A stretch of 64,000 bases of DNA from Favolaschia claudopus (GCA_037176885.1 JAWWNJ010000208.1:1-64000), one strand, 5' to 3'; counted from the first letter of the stretch, positions 39,463 to 51,074 are shown. A program made the numbers and translations. The notes: a model not told the origin generated them from the sequence alone.

Positions 39463-42400
39463 TTAATGATCAATTAAACCACTATTACGAAATTGATCAT
39501 CGATGCACTTCTCCCACTCTGTTCCGTGAACAAATCTAGAGACATCCAATGTGTTTACCCCACCGGGGGCAATCACGTAAGAACACCACGGCATGCAGAA
39601 CTCATTTTGAAGGAAAGGGGGGATCCACACCAGCCTCAGGGATGCGGAAGCAACCCATCCGTCTTGAAAGTTACCAGGGGATATGAGCGGAAATTCAGCT
39701 GGATGAAGAGTTACATGGTGGGTGGAGGCATGCTCTTGGGATGGCACATTCCACACACGTATCGTTCGGTCGCCTCCCCCCGAGACGACACGCAGGCCGT
39801 CCGGCGAGAACCCAACTGACGCAACCCTGTTGTTGTGACCCTGCAGCGGCTCACCAACCTGTTCACCTGTGGTGGCGTCCCAGATGCGCACTGTTTGGTC
39901 TCGGGATCCAGACACGAGGCGTGAGCCATCCAGCGAAAACGCAACAGAGGTGACCCGCTGGCTGTGTCCCTGGAGTGGCTTGCCAACCGGAGCGCCTGTA
40001 GCGGCGTTCCAGATTCTTACTGTTCGGTCGTCGGACCCAGAGGCAACGCGGAGGCCGTCCGGCGAGAACACAACAGCAGCGACCAAGTCACTGTGCCCCT
40101 GCAGTGGCTCGCCGACCGGCACACCCGTGGCGGCATTCCAGATGCGCACTGTTCGGTCTCCAGATGCAGAGGCAACAAGCAGGCCGTCCGGCGAGAACGC
40201 CACAGATGTGACCCAATCATTGTGCCCTTTCAACGATTCGCCCACTGGAGAGCCTGTGTTGGCGTTCCAAATGCGCACCGTTTGATCGCCGGACCCAGAG
40301 ACGAGGCGTAGGCCATCCAGAGAGAACGCAACAGAGGTGACCGGCTGGCTGTGCCCCCTGAGTGGCTCGCCAACCGGAGCACCTGTAGCAGCGTTCCAGA
40401 TCCGTACCGTTCGATCGTCAGACCCAGAGACCACAAGAAGGCCATCCGGCGAAAACGCAACAGCGGCGACCAATTCACTGTGCCCCTGCAGTGGCTCGCC
40501 GACCGGCACACCCGTGGCGGCATTCCAGATGCGCACTGTTCGGTCTCCGGACGCAGAGGCAACACGCAGGCCGTCCGGCGAGAACGCCACAGATGTGACC
40601 CAATCGTTGTGCCCTTTCAAAGATTCACCCACTGAAGAGCCTGTGTTGGTGTTCCAGATGCGCGCCGTTCGGTCAGCGGAGCCGGAGACAACGCGGAGGT
40701 TGTCTGGCGAGAACGCAACAGAGGTGATATGACTGGTATGCCCGTGCAGTGGCTCACCAACTGGCACACCAGTGGCGACATCCCAACAGCGCGCTGTTTG
40801 GTCCCCCGACCCGGAGATGAGGCGCAAGCTGTCCAGCGAGAAGGCGATAGAAGTGACAGAATGCCTGTGCCCCTGCAGTGGTGGGCCGATTGGAGCACCT
40901 GTGATGGCGTTCCATATGCGAATCGTTTGGTCCCTTGACCCAGAGGCAAAGCGGAGGCCATCCTGGGAGGAGGCAACAGAGGTAACCCAATGATTATGCC
41001 CCTCCAGCGGCCCGCCAACCGATACACCTGTGGTGGCGTCCCAGATGCGGACTGTCTGGTCCATCGACCCAGAGACGATTCGTAGTCCGTCCGGCGCAAA
41101 CGCCACCGACATCACCGTGTCATGGTGTCCTCGGAGCGGCTCGCCAAGCGGAGCACCTGTGGCGGCGTCCCATATGCGCACCGTTCGGTCTACAGACCCA
41201 GAGACAAGTCGCAGGCCGTCCGGCGAGAACGTAACGGAGGTGACTGACCCGTCATGCCCCTGGAGTGGCTCGCCAATTGGTGCACATGTGCTGGCATCCC
41301 AGATGCGCGCCGTTCGATCCCCGGACCCGGAGACAATGTGCAGGCTGTCTGGCGAGAACGCAACAGAAGTGACGCATGTCTGATGCCCGCGCAGCGGCTT
41401 GCCCACTGGAGCCCCTGTGGCGCAGTCCCAAATACGCACTGTTCGGTCGGCGGACCCAGAAACAATGTGCAGGCCGTCCGGGGAGAACGCAACAGACGTG
41501 ACAGATTCGGTGTGGCCCCGGAGGGATTTTTCAACAGCTGACCATGAATGCGGCAAAATGCAACCGAGAAGACGAGGGAACGACGACAAGTAATGCGCTC
41601 GGATCATGGAATGTTTCGGTGCCAGAGGAATTGCTGAAATGTATATATGTGGTACACTGGCTGCAATTGCAGGTGCAAACACAGCAACAAATTTCTCGGC
41701 ATCGTCGAGGAACATTTCAGCCCAGTTATCCTTCCCCTGACAATGTTGCCTTGAGCCTAATACTGGTTTCTAGAGAACTGAGGCTCACCAGCACATATCT
41801 CTGTCCCTGCTGCAGTATGTTCTCGGCATATGCCACTTTCCCCTTTATACTGAGCACCTCCAACCAAAACAAGAACTTGCTACCAAGGAAGCTCTTCAGT
41901 ACGTTCAGTATCACATGATCGAAAGAGGAGTCCTCCAGATGGTTTGCCCAAAACTGGCTGGCATATGTCAATGCCTCTGGTAAGTATGCTTCTGTCAAGC
42001 CAGGAACTTCGGAATTGAGAAGGTGAGAGTTCGGGTGATTACAAAGATTGAAGGCGAGATGTTGTTGTAGGACTACGAGACATCCGCGAGCCAAAGATTT
42101 CTTGGCTGCCACGACATCAAAGCTCCAAGGTCTGTCAGAAGCAGACTCCATGATGAAATCAGCAAAGGACGGATGGAGGGCGCGAGCGGGAAGACCGACG
42201 CTCCATTGAATGACGGAGCCAAGGCATTCCAGAACCCTGGCCGCAGTGCCATGGTGAAGAGCGAGAATCATGTCTAGTGCGCTGGCTGTCAGAGGTGCCT
42301 TGGCTAGAGTAATGGTAGCCAGGATATCGGCTGCGGGTCGCCTGAAATTTTCATCGCCCCAGTCTCCATCACTTTGGAGTGCGAGAGTATACAGTTGCCC

Positions 42401-44616
42401 AAGATTGCCTCCTTCTCGGAACGGGGTTTTGAGGAGAGCTTCAAGGCGTGTACAGGGTTGGAAAGAGTTCTTTCCCTCCACAAAATCCAACGCAGTTGCT
42501 GCCCAAATGAATAAGTTTCCCGATAACTCGATCAGACGCAGTGTTTGTTCCGGACCAGGCCATATTGGATCAAGAAAAGGATGCCTTAGTCTTATTGTAG
42601 CCAACCGATTGTGGATGTACACAGCAATATCTTCAGTGCTCCCAGTGGCTATGTTTAGAGAGCGCTGTTCAATCGCAGTTTGGCGTTGGAAGAGCTTGGT
42701 GATCCCCGAATCTGGGCGTGAAGTCACAAAAAATTTGAACGCTGAGGGAAGTTTGGTGAAGGAATTGGCAATTAAGTTGGCAACAAAGTGTCGAAAGTGA
42801 TCGGCACACTCATCCAGTGCGTCCATAACAATGACAATGGGACCAACAAGATGCTGCTTCGCAGAATCAAGTGGGCCCTGAAGGAGTGCTTGGAATTGCT
42901 CGTCGAGTGAAGCTGAGAGGAGGGTCGAGTCACGTGACAGTGCATTGCAAATGGCTTGCTCGATGTGTGGGTTTGCCTTGGCCAGACCAAATGCAATGGC
43001 ATGGAGGACAAGTGTTGGCTCTCCCCCGACTACGTCATCACGCGCAAAACGGAGTGTTGCCCCCAGACGCCCGAGCCGACGAAAATGGGCAGAGATGCTT
43101 GTCGCAATAGTGCTTTTGCCAGAGCCTGCCACCCCCGAGAGCCAGACGACTCGAGCTTCCGACGGGGTCAGCAGCTGCTGGGCAATTTCCGCGATAAGCC
43201 TCGTTCGTGTACCCTGTAGGCATTCTCGATGCATAAGCGGTCGCTGGGAGGGCACTGTGAGTTGACTGAGCGCATTGAAATTCTCTGCCAATACATTCAG
43301 CCGAAGCCCAAGACGAGGGACAAAAAGAGGCGTACCAAGTCTCTCGACTCTGTCGAAAATTTGTGACGATACCACCATTGTCTGAACTACAGCTCCACGA
43401 TCAAAATGATCTTTCAATGTGATCAATTCCTCAGCTAGCTCATCAATCTTTTGTTCAGCACCAGAGAAAAAATTATTAGCAATTCGTCCTAATTGCAATG
43501 GCATCATTTGACTAAAGCAGGTCGAAATAAGTACGAACCTAAGAACCCATGCCCCGAGTATTCGCGAATAAGCAGAGCACACTCGACGGTCTGTATAGTG
43601 ATCCGCAGAACAATGTCCTCGAGCGACTTTAATCTTGTAACAACCGAGTCAGTCTCTGCTGCGAAGGCGTAAAGCTTGGCCATTGCTTCCACCAGCTTCA
43701 CAATCTTGTCATCCATCTCACGCTGACGGCTTATCATCTGAAGACGAAGTGTTATTGCGGTGGAAGAGCGCGGATTGGAATCCCCATACCTTGTACACGA
43801 AAGTCAAGACATTCCACGCCGTGGTTGCATATGGATGGATCTTGTCATTCAGTCAGCCAACATGATTGAGATCACTTGGTTGCTTTGCCTTTGCAAGTTC
43901 ATCCCCGACCTTCACGATGTTCTCAAGCGCCGAAAGGATGCCTTCAAAAGCGGCTGACACTCGCGAGCTAGAAGTTACTTCTTCGATATGTTGAATGAAG
44001 CTCGCCGCATGTGCGACCAGTGATGAGTTTTCTAAATTGGACACGTCTCCGGAGATATGCGCGGTGGCCTGACTTCCCGTCAAATCGCGCAGACTGACAG
44101 ACAGACGACCTAAAACATCGCCGTTGGATTTTATGTCGAGCCAGACTGTTGATTCTATTGAAGGTGTCAAAAAGGACGGGCAAAAAAACCACGCACCATC
44201 ATCTGAAAGAGATCGTTCCATCAAATCTTCAACTAGAATGCTCGCCTCTGCAATAAGCCTATCGGGACCAATAACGTCGTGGTACAGGCGAAAAACCAGA
44301 CACATGGATAGCGAGGGTGAGGGTCTGAGCTCAAACGTCAGCGATCAGAACATGTTCATTTGAAGTGGCGGACAAATCCAAGTCATGATTCCAGATGGGC
44401 TTCTTATCCTCCTTCACTACCCGCGTTTTCAAAATTCGATTCTCAGTACCATTGGCATACACCTCCACATAAAGATTTGGCAGCGAGCTTCTGAAATCGC
44501 GGAAACCCGGCTGCCAAACGATGACTTCGGCACGGCAGACTGGATGATAGTAAGTAAAAGGTGAGACGATCGTACCATCGTCCGAGCTCAGGCCCACCTT
44601 GAAGTGTGAAAGCCAT
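39463..44616 (-). CDS. NLR-type STAND protein: C2, N-terminal helical domain, NACHT, 14 WD40; in-frame TGA
   Basis: My model joins six exons: 44616-44598, 44539-44374, 44324-43790, 43737-43539, 43488-41789, 41736-39463. The introns are 58, 49, 52, 50 and 52 bp and the total is exactly 1631 codons. Order: C2-like domain (NLYVEVYANGTE, IWNHDLDL, LVFRLYHD), a helical region (HPYATTAWNVL) typical of basidiomycete NLRs, NACHT with Walker A GVAGSGKST (~425-433) and Walker B VIVMDALDECAD (~524-535), then 14 WD40 repeats of 43 residues (~944-1545) and an 85-residue tail. Such fungal proteins are thought to act in non-self recognition and cell death. One TGA (codon 219, 43853-43855) interrupts exon 3, so this allele may be inactive. 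The 49-bp intron has a weak GTCCGC donor; the rest are well supported. Confidence 0.85.
39853..40626 (-). repeat. 387-bp tandem duplication of three WD40 repeats
   Basis: 40240-40626 (repeats 8-10) and 39853-40239 (repeats 11-13) are adjacent, equal in length and nearly identical. Differences are concentrated at a few codons (for example S-E-L against S-D-L, SQP against SQR). High internal identity with scattered amino-acid changes is typical of fungal NLR sensor domains that evolve by repeat shuffling. Confidence 0.93.
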
Positions 44617-44646
44617 AGAAGAGCAAGTCAACACGTATTTAGCACG

Positions 44647-44690
44647 TGGAAGAAAAGAAAAGAAAAGAAAAGCAGAAGAGAAGAAGGGTA
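44647..44690 (+). repeat. (AAAAG)n tract upstream of the NLR gene
   Basis: GAAAAGAAAAGAAAAGAAAA and degenerate continuation within about 75 bp of the NLR start codon; on the gene's strand a CT-rich promoter-proximal tract, common in fungal promoters. Confidence 0.7.
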
Positions 44691-46127
44691 AGTACTGGTT
44701 GTTTTTGTTTTGGAGTCCACCGTTAGGTTCCGAACCCGAACCGCACCTGAATTCAGGTTTTTTTGTTAATCCCTTTTATAGTACTCGCGTGAGGCTTATG
44801 CAGGTTCACCGTTCACCGGGTGACGAGGTGCGAAATACTTATACGCAAAAAGACGCAATGCAGTAATTGATCAAGTCTTGGATAACTTGGCGTCATAGAT
44901 CGTAGCCTCAGTAGGCTAGCTATAAGGCCCTTCAACAAACACTGACAAAGGGGTGAAATTCAAATATCGACCATCTTGTTTTGATATTTTATAAGCGATC
45001 ACTAGCAGTGGTCTTAGTAAAGTAAGTGGCTGCATAGAGAACAGAGATAGAGGACTACACACTACATATCATTCGCCTCAAATCGGATTCTAGGGGAGGC
45101 ATGACATCCGAGATCAAGGGACGTGTTCCTGCCTCTTGAGAACAAGAGTGTCGGTTGTTTGATGCACTTCACTTGGCTTGAACGATGGAAGATTCCATCG
45201 GGATGCGCACCGACGAGCTAATAATGCTTGCGTCTGTCCGATGATATTTTCGTCGTTCGCGGCAATTTTTGGGAAGGCAGACCCAATGGGACTTGAGCCA
45301 TGAATTTCGCCTACACCGCAGACCTGAAGCGCAGTGCGGCAGGGTTACTATAGTTTGAGTAATTAATCCGAAGTCCACGCGAGGTATGAGCCGGAAGCGC
45401 TCTTGCTCAGCGCCGCGCTGATGTTAACTCCTTGGGCTGACATCGTCGCAATAAGTACCTTCCATCTCCCAGCTGGCCACCGCTGTGCCATGCTCGCCCT
45501 TGGCCCCGGAGCCAATGACTTGATTTCGGATGGATTCACATTCAGCGGCTTCCTCGTCCAGTAGCTGTGCAGCTGCAGGCGGAGCTCCGTCAAGGGTTAC
45601 TCTTCTTGCCTTCTTCAACGCGAGTGGCGCTGACGGCGACTTAAAGACTCACTTTAACGGTATGTACGCGTCTTCTGAGTTATTTGCTCCCCGAGCGGTC
45701 ACCGAAACAAGAGGCGAGCGATCTGATTCTCTGGGTTGGAAGTTGATGTGTGCACGTGTTCCTGCCGTAACCTCCTTGATCGATGGCTTCGACGACCACA
45801 GAAAAAATATGGAGGACACTTTTGTGAAGGCAGAGGTAGTCTAGGACACTACCACTACAGTACTGGGCAAAGCAATGAAGTGAGGCTCGGTGCATCCGTA
45901 GACTTGCTCACAATCGAGCCTATCGAGGGCTTAGTCAGAGTTGCCCGATTTGGGGGGGTGGGTCGTGGGTATTTTTCCGTGATAAGGAGATCGCACGCCT
46001 CTTGCACCGTAATATTATGTAAATGGACTTGACGGCTCAGTAGCATCGCCTAAACACCACCAAACAGGAACTTTATTGCAGCACATCAGAGCCTTCCCAA
46101 ATTAAAACATGTTGGGGATGGGGACTT
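44691..46127. other. Mostly unrecognised; possible minus-strand exon
   Basis: A minus-strand frame at about 45424-45640 (KKARRVTLDGAPPAAAQLLD, ECESIRNQVIGSGAKG) has coding-like composition, with a donor-like GGTACTTATT near its end; I cannot identify it. The right end is the target flank of copia A: GACTT at 46123-46127. Confidence 0.35.
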
Positions 46128-46435
46128 TGTCAGAATATGAATTATTCCGGGTAGCCGCCCCGCCGCTCCGGCCCTTGATAGATATCTGATAGTTATCATA
46201 CAGCCTTGTTCTTACATATAAACCGTGCTCGTCTGTCCACCACCCTCAGTCTTTCATCCCACATTGCGGGAGACTGAGGGTGAGTTCTTTATCTATCTAC
46301 CTACTTGTATTTACTTACTCATTGTGTAGTTATTGCGCCTTCCGCGCATTTTCAGGTATTTAATATACAGTCTTTCATCCCACATTGCGGGAGACTGAGG
46401 TTATTGCGCCTTCCGCGCATTTTCAGATTCTGTTA
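46128..46435 (+). repeat. 5' LTR of copia A with internal repeats
   Basis: A TATA-like ACATATAAACC sits near 46214. Two modules are each present twice: CAGTCTTTCATCCCACATTG..AGACTGAGG (46247-46279 and 46368-46400, able to form an AGTCT/AGACT hairpin) and TTATTGCGCCTTCCGCGCAT (46330 and 46401). Their placement in R/U5 suggests a regulatory or termination role. Confidence 0.9.
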
Positions 46436-46610
46436 GGTTATGGGCCACCGAGCGCTAGCTCTCTGAAGACGTACCTATTGGAAGACTCACCTGCTCGCTC
46501 ATCAGAGCTCGAAGCATCACAAGCACAGACTTGTATCAATCAATCAATCACACGACCTGTTGCCGAAATTCCCTCGGACTCTGGTTATCTCACCTCGGAC
46601 TTCTCACACA

Positions 46611-47813
46611 ATGTCAACTGCGGCAAACTCGGCTTCTTCTGAGCTTTCCGGAGCAGAAGACTGGCCGATTTTTCATGTTAATGCTACAGTGGAACTGCGC
46701 CTACAGGGAGTCTACACTCTGCTTGAATCTGTTATCCTCGCTGCAAATGCAGCTGATGCCTCTGTTGCTGCTGCTGCCGTCACTCCTCTGCCTGCCACAG
46801 CTCCTGTTGCTGGAGTAGCTTTCAAGGATACCCCTGGCGAACGTAATAGCCGTGCTTTAGGTGTCATTCAGAAGCTTCTTTCAGCAGAACTGCGCACAGA
46901 GTATGTCAACGAATCTAATGCTGGAATTCTCTGGGCCAAACTGCGCCAGCGCTTTGAAGCAGAAAATCGTGCCGATTCTGCAATGGGTGTTCTAGCAGAA
47001 CTTTTTAGCACCAAGCTCGTTATTGAAGGCGAACCAGAGCTCATGGATCGCAACAAGATTCTTTCTCATGTAGCTGCTATCAAGACCTGCTTTGATAGGC
47101 TTGCACGCCTGGAATTTCCATTCCCCCCAGAGCTTCAGCCTCTCATTCTGCTCAGCACTCTACCAGATGATAGCTACTGGACAGGCATTAAAGGGAACAT
47201 TGTTTCCTCTCTTGGTACAGGCATAACTTGGGATAAAGCTCGTGCTCGCCTGATTACTCTTGGTAAACTACCAAAGAGTGAGAACGGCGACGACACTGCT
47301 CTAGCTGCTAAATCCACAAACCCTGGCAAAGGAAAGCCATCTGCCAAGGGCGATAAACATTGCCTTATACATGGACAGAATAAATCTCATACCTCCGATA
47401 ACTGCTATCAGTTGAAGAATCTAGCGCAGGGATCAAAGGACTCAAAGAAGAATGACAAGCAGAAGTCTGAGAAAGCGAGACCTAGAAAGCGCCGTGACAA
47501 GGCAAATGCCTCTGCTACTACAGATTCTGAATCTGATTCCGATGACTCGGAACATGGACATTTAGCTGTACCTGTTGTTTCCCAGAAATCTTATGCTGCT
47601 ATGTCTGCTTATCTTTTGAGTGATGCAAACCCTTCATCCAAAGCTGTGGTAATTGACTCTGGTGCTTCTACTACCATGACACCAAATGAGGCATGGTTTG
47701 AGACAGGTTCTTATAAAATACTCAATCCACCGAAAAGGGTGCGGCTTGGAAATGACACATATTGTGATGCAGTTGGAACTGGAACCATCCGTCTATCTTG
47801 CAAAACAAAGTGA
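46611..47813 (+). CDS. Copia family A Gag plus start of protease
   Basis: MSTAANSASSELSGAEDW is taken as the start; an upstream in-frame ATG at 46560 adds 17 unlikely residues. The gag core (about 70-230) includes ILWAKLRQRFEAENRADSAM and LQPLILLSTLPDDSYW. A variant zinc knuckle, C-x2-H-x5-H-x4-C (CLIHGQNKSHTSDNC), is followed by a Lys/Arg-rich tract and the protease active site VVIDSGAST near the end. The ORF stops at TGA 47811-47813, in the middle of protease. The next codons continue in the same frame as pol. Confidence 0.92.
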   Translation: MSTAANSASSELSGAEDWPIFHVNATVELRLQGVYTLLESVILAANAADASVAAAAVTPLPATAPVAGVAFKDTPGERNSRALGVIQKLLSAELRTEYVNESNAGILWAKLRQRFEAENRADSAMGVLAELFSTKLVIEGEPELMDRNKILSHVAAIKTCFDRLARLEFPFPPELQPLILLSTLPDDSYWTGIKGNIVSSLGTGITWDKARARLITLGKLPKSENGDDTALAAKSTNPGKGKPSAKGDKHCLIHGQNKSHTSDNCYQLKNLAQGSKDSKKNDKQKSEKARPRKRRDKANASATTDSESDSDDSEHGHLAVPVVSQKSYAAMSAYLLSDANPSSKAVVIDSGASTTMTPNEAWFETGSYKILNPPKRVRLGNDTYCDAVGTGTIRLSCKTK

Positions 47814-47816
47814 GGG

Positions 47817-50800
47817 ATGTCTGATGTCTCTTTACGTGCATTACATGTCCCAACCTTTGGTATCACACTTGTCTCAGTGCAACAAATGGCTAAAAAGGGA
47901 TACAATAGCATGTTCGAAGCAGATAGCTGCATTGTTCGAAACCCAAAAGGGCAAAGAATGATTGAAGCCAAGCATCGGAAGGGACTGTACCACATTGTCT
48001 ATACTCCTTTGAGTGAAGATCCACATGCACTATTTGCTATGGATATCAATCATCTTCATCGAATATCTGGTCATACAAATTTCCAACTATTACAGAAATC
48101 TGTTGCTAAAGGCCGACTTGGTGAAATTACATCCTTGACAGGAATCCCCAAATTCTGTGAACCCTGTGTTCTTGGGAAAATGAAGAAATTACCATTTTCC
48201 AGAAGTCAAACCAAAGCTCGTGGTCCTTTAGATATTGTATCATCTGATGTTGGTGGTCCAGTAACGCCTGAAGGCCCAGGTGGAATACGCTACTGGGTGG
48301 TCCTTATAGATCATCATTCCTCTGAGGTGTGGATTCTATTTGCCCAAAAGAAATCCCAAGTCTATTCAAAACTCAAAGAATGGCGAAAATCTACTGAGGC
48401 ACATTTTCGTGCTCAAATTGCTAATTGGGAATTCTGTGAGGGCTGGACTCGATTCTTTTGCACAGATGGGGGTGGTGAATTCACGTCTCATCAAATGGAA
48501 ACAGAATTCAAACGTCTAGGCATCATCCATGAAACAACAGCACCTTACACCCCAGAGCAAAACGGAGTAGCAGAGCGAATGAATCAAACACTTGTTTCCA
48601 GAGCTACAACTATGTTGATTGCCTCACGCCTTCCTCGTAAATTTTGGGTCTTAGCAATGCGAGCAGCTGGTTATACTGTGAATAGAACACCTACTTCAGC
48701 ACAGGAATTTGAAATACCTCATGAGAAACTCTTTGACCGTCCAATAAACATACGACACCTGCATCCCTTTGGCTGTAGAGCTTATCCTCTCATTCCTAAA
48801 GAAAAGCGTCACAAGCAGAAATTTGGTGATAAAGCAAAGCGGTGCATCTTTGTTGGCTACCATGAAAACAGTAAAGCATATGACTTGCTAGTAATCAACA
48901 AAGATGGTTCTTATGGCGAAACCATCACATCTAGGCATGTTCGGTTTGATGACCAGGAACTTCATTCACCTATAGAACCAAAGCTTGAGGCACCTGCTAC
49001 ATCTAGGAAAGAATATGAGGATTTTGCTCAGACACTGCGAAAGAGGTCTACCCCATATTATGGTGATAATGACGATGATGATGAACCGCCGGACACTCTA
49101 CCTCACCCAATACCAGGTTCAGTGGGGGATAATCTAAGTCAGGCTGATCCACCATCTATTGTCCATCCATCAAATAGGGGAGCTCCACCATTGCGCAAGG
49201 TCGCAGGCGTACGACAGGAACCTACTAGGCGGTCAACACGTCCACATGCAAGGGCACAACATCCCACTGCTGAGTACGACAGAATAGCTGAAGGACCACA
49301 GCATCAGTCAAAAGCTCAGCGTGATGCAGAGAATGCAGCACGTAAACAGGCAAAAGAAAATGAAGCTTCTGTCGAACCAGACATTGAAGTCCCTGATGCT
49401 CCAGAGGCAGTCTTGCTTGCTTCTCTAGATGATGCTATTGAAGAAGCCTTTTTAGCTCAGAACCCTCTTGACCCTTCTAGTTGGCAAGAAGCATTGCAGG
49501 GTCCTAATGCTGAACATTGGAAAGCTGGACTTGAAGAGGAACTTGCTGGTTTCCGAGCAAATGATGTCTATGATGTTGTTCCCATACCAGACGGTGTCAA
49601 GCCTATTAAATCCAAAGTGGTTCCCAAAGTCAAAGTGGATGAAACAGGCAAAATTGCTCGTTACAAAGTCCGAATCGTTGCCAGAGGAGATACTCAGAAA
49701 GAAGGTGTTGACTACAAAGAAGTTTTTGCGCCCACTGCCAATCTTGAGTCTGTTCGCATCATTTGTGCTCTTGCTGCCAAATATGAATTAGAACTGGATC
49801 AGCTGGATGTTTCACAAGCCTACCTCAATGGTAAACTGGAGGAAGAAATCTACATGATGCCTCCAGATGGTGTTGAAATTCCAGAAGGTCACTGCTGGCG
49901 ACTCAAGCGTTCATTGTATGGTCTTAAACAAGCTGGGAGAACTTGGAACAGGACTTTTGACACAGAGATTCTAAAACTCGGATTTCATCGCTTGAATTCA
50001 GAGACCTGCCTTTATGTTTATAAAGAAGGCAAACAGACTTGTTTTGTTGTGGTCTATGTTGATGATCTTCTTGTTGCTGCAACTTCTAAAGAATTCTCTT
50101 CCAAAGTCAAAAGAATGCTTTCATCTACTTTTAAGATGCGAGACCTAGGTCCAGCCAAATACCTCCTTGGGATCGAGATCGTTCGAAACCGTAAGAAGCG
50201 CACCATTGCACTGAACCAGCGTCAGTATATTGACAAAGTCCTTTCTCGCTATGGCATGACAGACTGCAAACCTGTATTCACGCCTATGTCTACTGCAACC
50301 CCGCTCACAGAGAATGACCCTGATGACGACAGTATCATTACCCATATGGCTATGGTCGAAGGTGGATCTATTGTTCCATATCAGAGTGTAATCGGGTCTG
50401 CTATGTATGCCATGCTAGGTACTCGACCAGATCTTGCATACAGTGTAGGAGTACTTGGTCGATTTAGTGCAAAGCCAAAGAGAATTCATTGGGCAGCAGC
50501 AAAACGACTTCTTCGATACCTCAAAGGCACCCGTCATTGGGAACTTGTATACAACGGGGCTGACATCAGCATGGACATGCAATTTCTGGGATACAGTGAT
50601 GCCAATTGGAATGGAGACAGAGATACATCTCGTTCTACTTCTGGTTATGTGTTCATTGTCAACTCTGGAGCAATCGGATGGTCTAGCCGTCGGCAATCCA
50701 TGGTCGCTCTATCTTCTACTGAGAGTGAATACATTGGACTTGCAAATGCAGGACAACATCTAGCATGGTTAAGATCCTTTTTTGACGAACTAGGCCAACA

Positions 50801-51074
50801 TCAGAGAAATCCCACTGAGTTGAGATGTGATAATCGAGCTGCCATTATTCTGTCCCAGGATCCACAATACCGTGCTAGGACTCAGCATATACAAAGAAAA
50901 TACCATTTTGTTCGTGATGACTTGGTTCGCACCGGAGAATGTATTGTCTTGTGGTATCCTACAGATGAAATGGTGGCCGATATTTTCACAAAACCTTTAT
51001 CTCATGACAAGCACTCCAAATTCTGTCTATCTATGGGACTACGGCCTGGGTCGAGTGGGGGTGTCAGAATATGA
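47817..51074 (+). CDS. Copia family A Pol: rest of PR, IN, RT, RNase H
   Basis: 1085 codons in the same frame as gag, two codons after the TGA. Protease remainder (LHVPTFGITLVSV), integrase zinc finger (HRISGH..CEPCVLGK), and catalytic D-D-E at SSDVGGP (~143), TDGGGEF (~219) and QNGVAER (~250). RT has LDVSQAYLNGKLEEEIYM, LYGLKQAGRTWN and YVDDL (~746). RNase H has FLGYSDANW, ALSSTESEY and VADIFTKPLSHDKHSKF. The listed ATG is probably not used; expression would be as Gag-Pol. Apart from the TGA the coding region looks intact. Confidence 0.95.
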   Translation: MSDVSLRALHVPTFGITLVSVQQMAKKGYNSMFEADSCIVRNPKGQRMIEAKHRKGLYHIVYTPLSEDPHALFAMDINHLHRISGHTNFQLLQKSVAKGRLGEITSLTGIPKFCEPCVLGKMKKLPFSRSQTKARGPLDIVSSDVGGPVTPEGPGGIRYWVVLIDHHSSEVWILFAQKKSQVYSKLKEWRKSTEAHFRAQIANWEFCEGWTRFFCTDGGGEFTSHQMETEFKRLGIIHETTAPYTPEQNGVAERMNQTLVSRATTMLIASRLPRKFWVLAMRAAGYTVNRTPTSAQEFEIPHEKLFDRPINIRHLHPFGCRAYPLIPKEKRHKQKFGDKAKRCIFVGYHENSKAYDLLVINKDGSYGETITSRHVRFDDQELHSPIEPKLEAPATSRKEYEDFAQTLRKRSTPYYGDNDDDDEPPDTLPHPIPGSVGDNLSQADPPSIVHPSNRGAPPLRKVAGVRQEPTRRSTRPHARAQHPTAEYDRIAEGPQHQSKAQRDAENAARKQAKENEASVEPDIEVPDAPEAVLLASLDDAIEEAFLAQNPLDPSSWQEALQGPNAEHWKAGLEEELAGFRANDVYDVVPIPDGVKPIKSKVVPKVKVDETGKIARYKVRIVARGDTQKEGVDYKEVFAPTANLESVRIICALAAKYELELDQLDVSQAYLNGKLEEEIYMMPPDGVEIPEGHCWRLKRSLYGLKQAGRTWNRTFDTEILKLGFHRLNSETCLYVYKEGKQTCFVVVYVDDLLVAATSKEFSSKVKRMLSSTFKMRDLGPAKYLLGIEIVRNRKKRTIALNQRQYIDKVLSRYGMTDCKPVFTPMSTATPLTENDPDDDSIITHMAMVEGGSIVPYQSVIGSAMYAMLGTRPDLAYSVGVLGRFSAKPKRIHWAAAKRLLRYLKGTRHWELVYNGADISMDMQFLGYSDANWNGDRDTSRSTSGYVFIVNSGAIGWSSRRQSMVALSSTESEYIGLANAGQHLAWLRSFFDELGQHQRNPTELRCDNRAAIILSQDPQYRARTQHIQRKYHFVRDDLVRTGECIVLWYPTDEMVADIFTKPLSHDKHSKFCLSMGLRPGSSGGVRI

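Noticed and set aside
39493..41593. Long plus-strand ORFs opposite the WD40 region
   Set aside because: They repeat every 129 bp because they are antisense readings of the WD40 repeats; no domain in them.
43841..43875. 35-bp intron that would remove the TGA in the NLR gene
   Set aside because: It changes the reading frame, and the sequence on both sides of the TGA is already in one frame; intron length is also well below the other five (49-58 bp).
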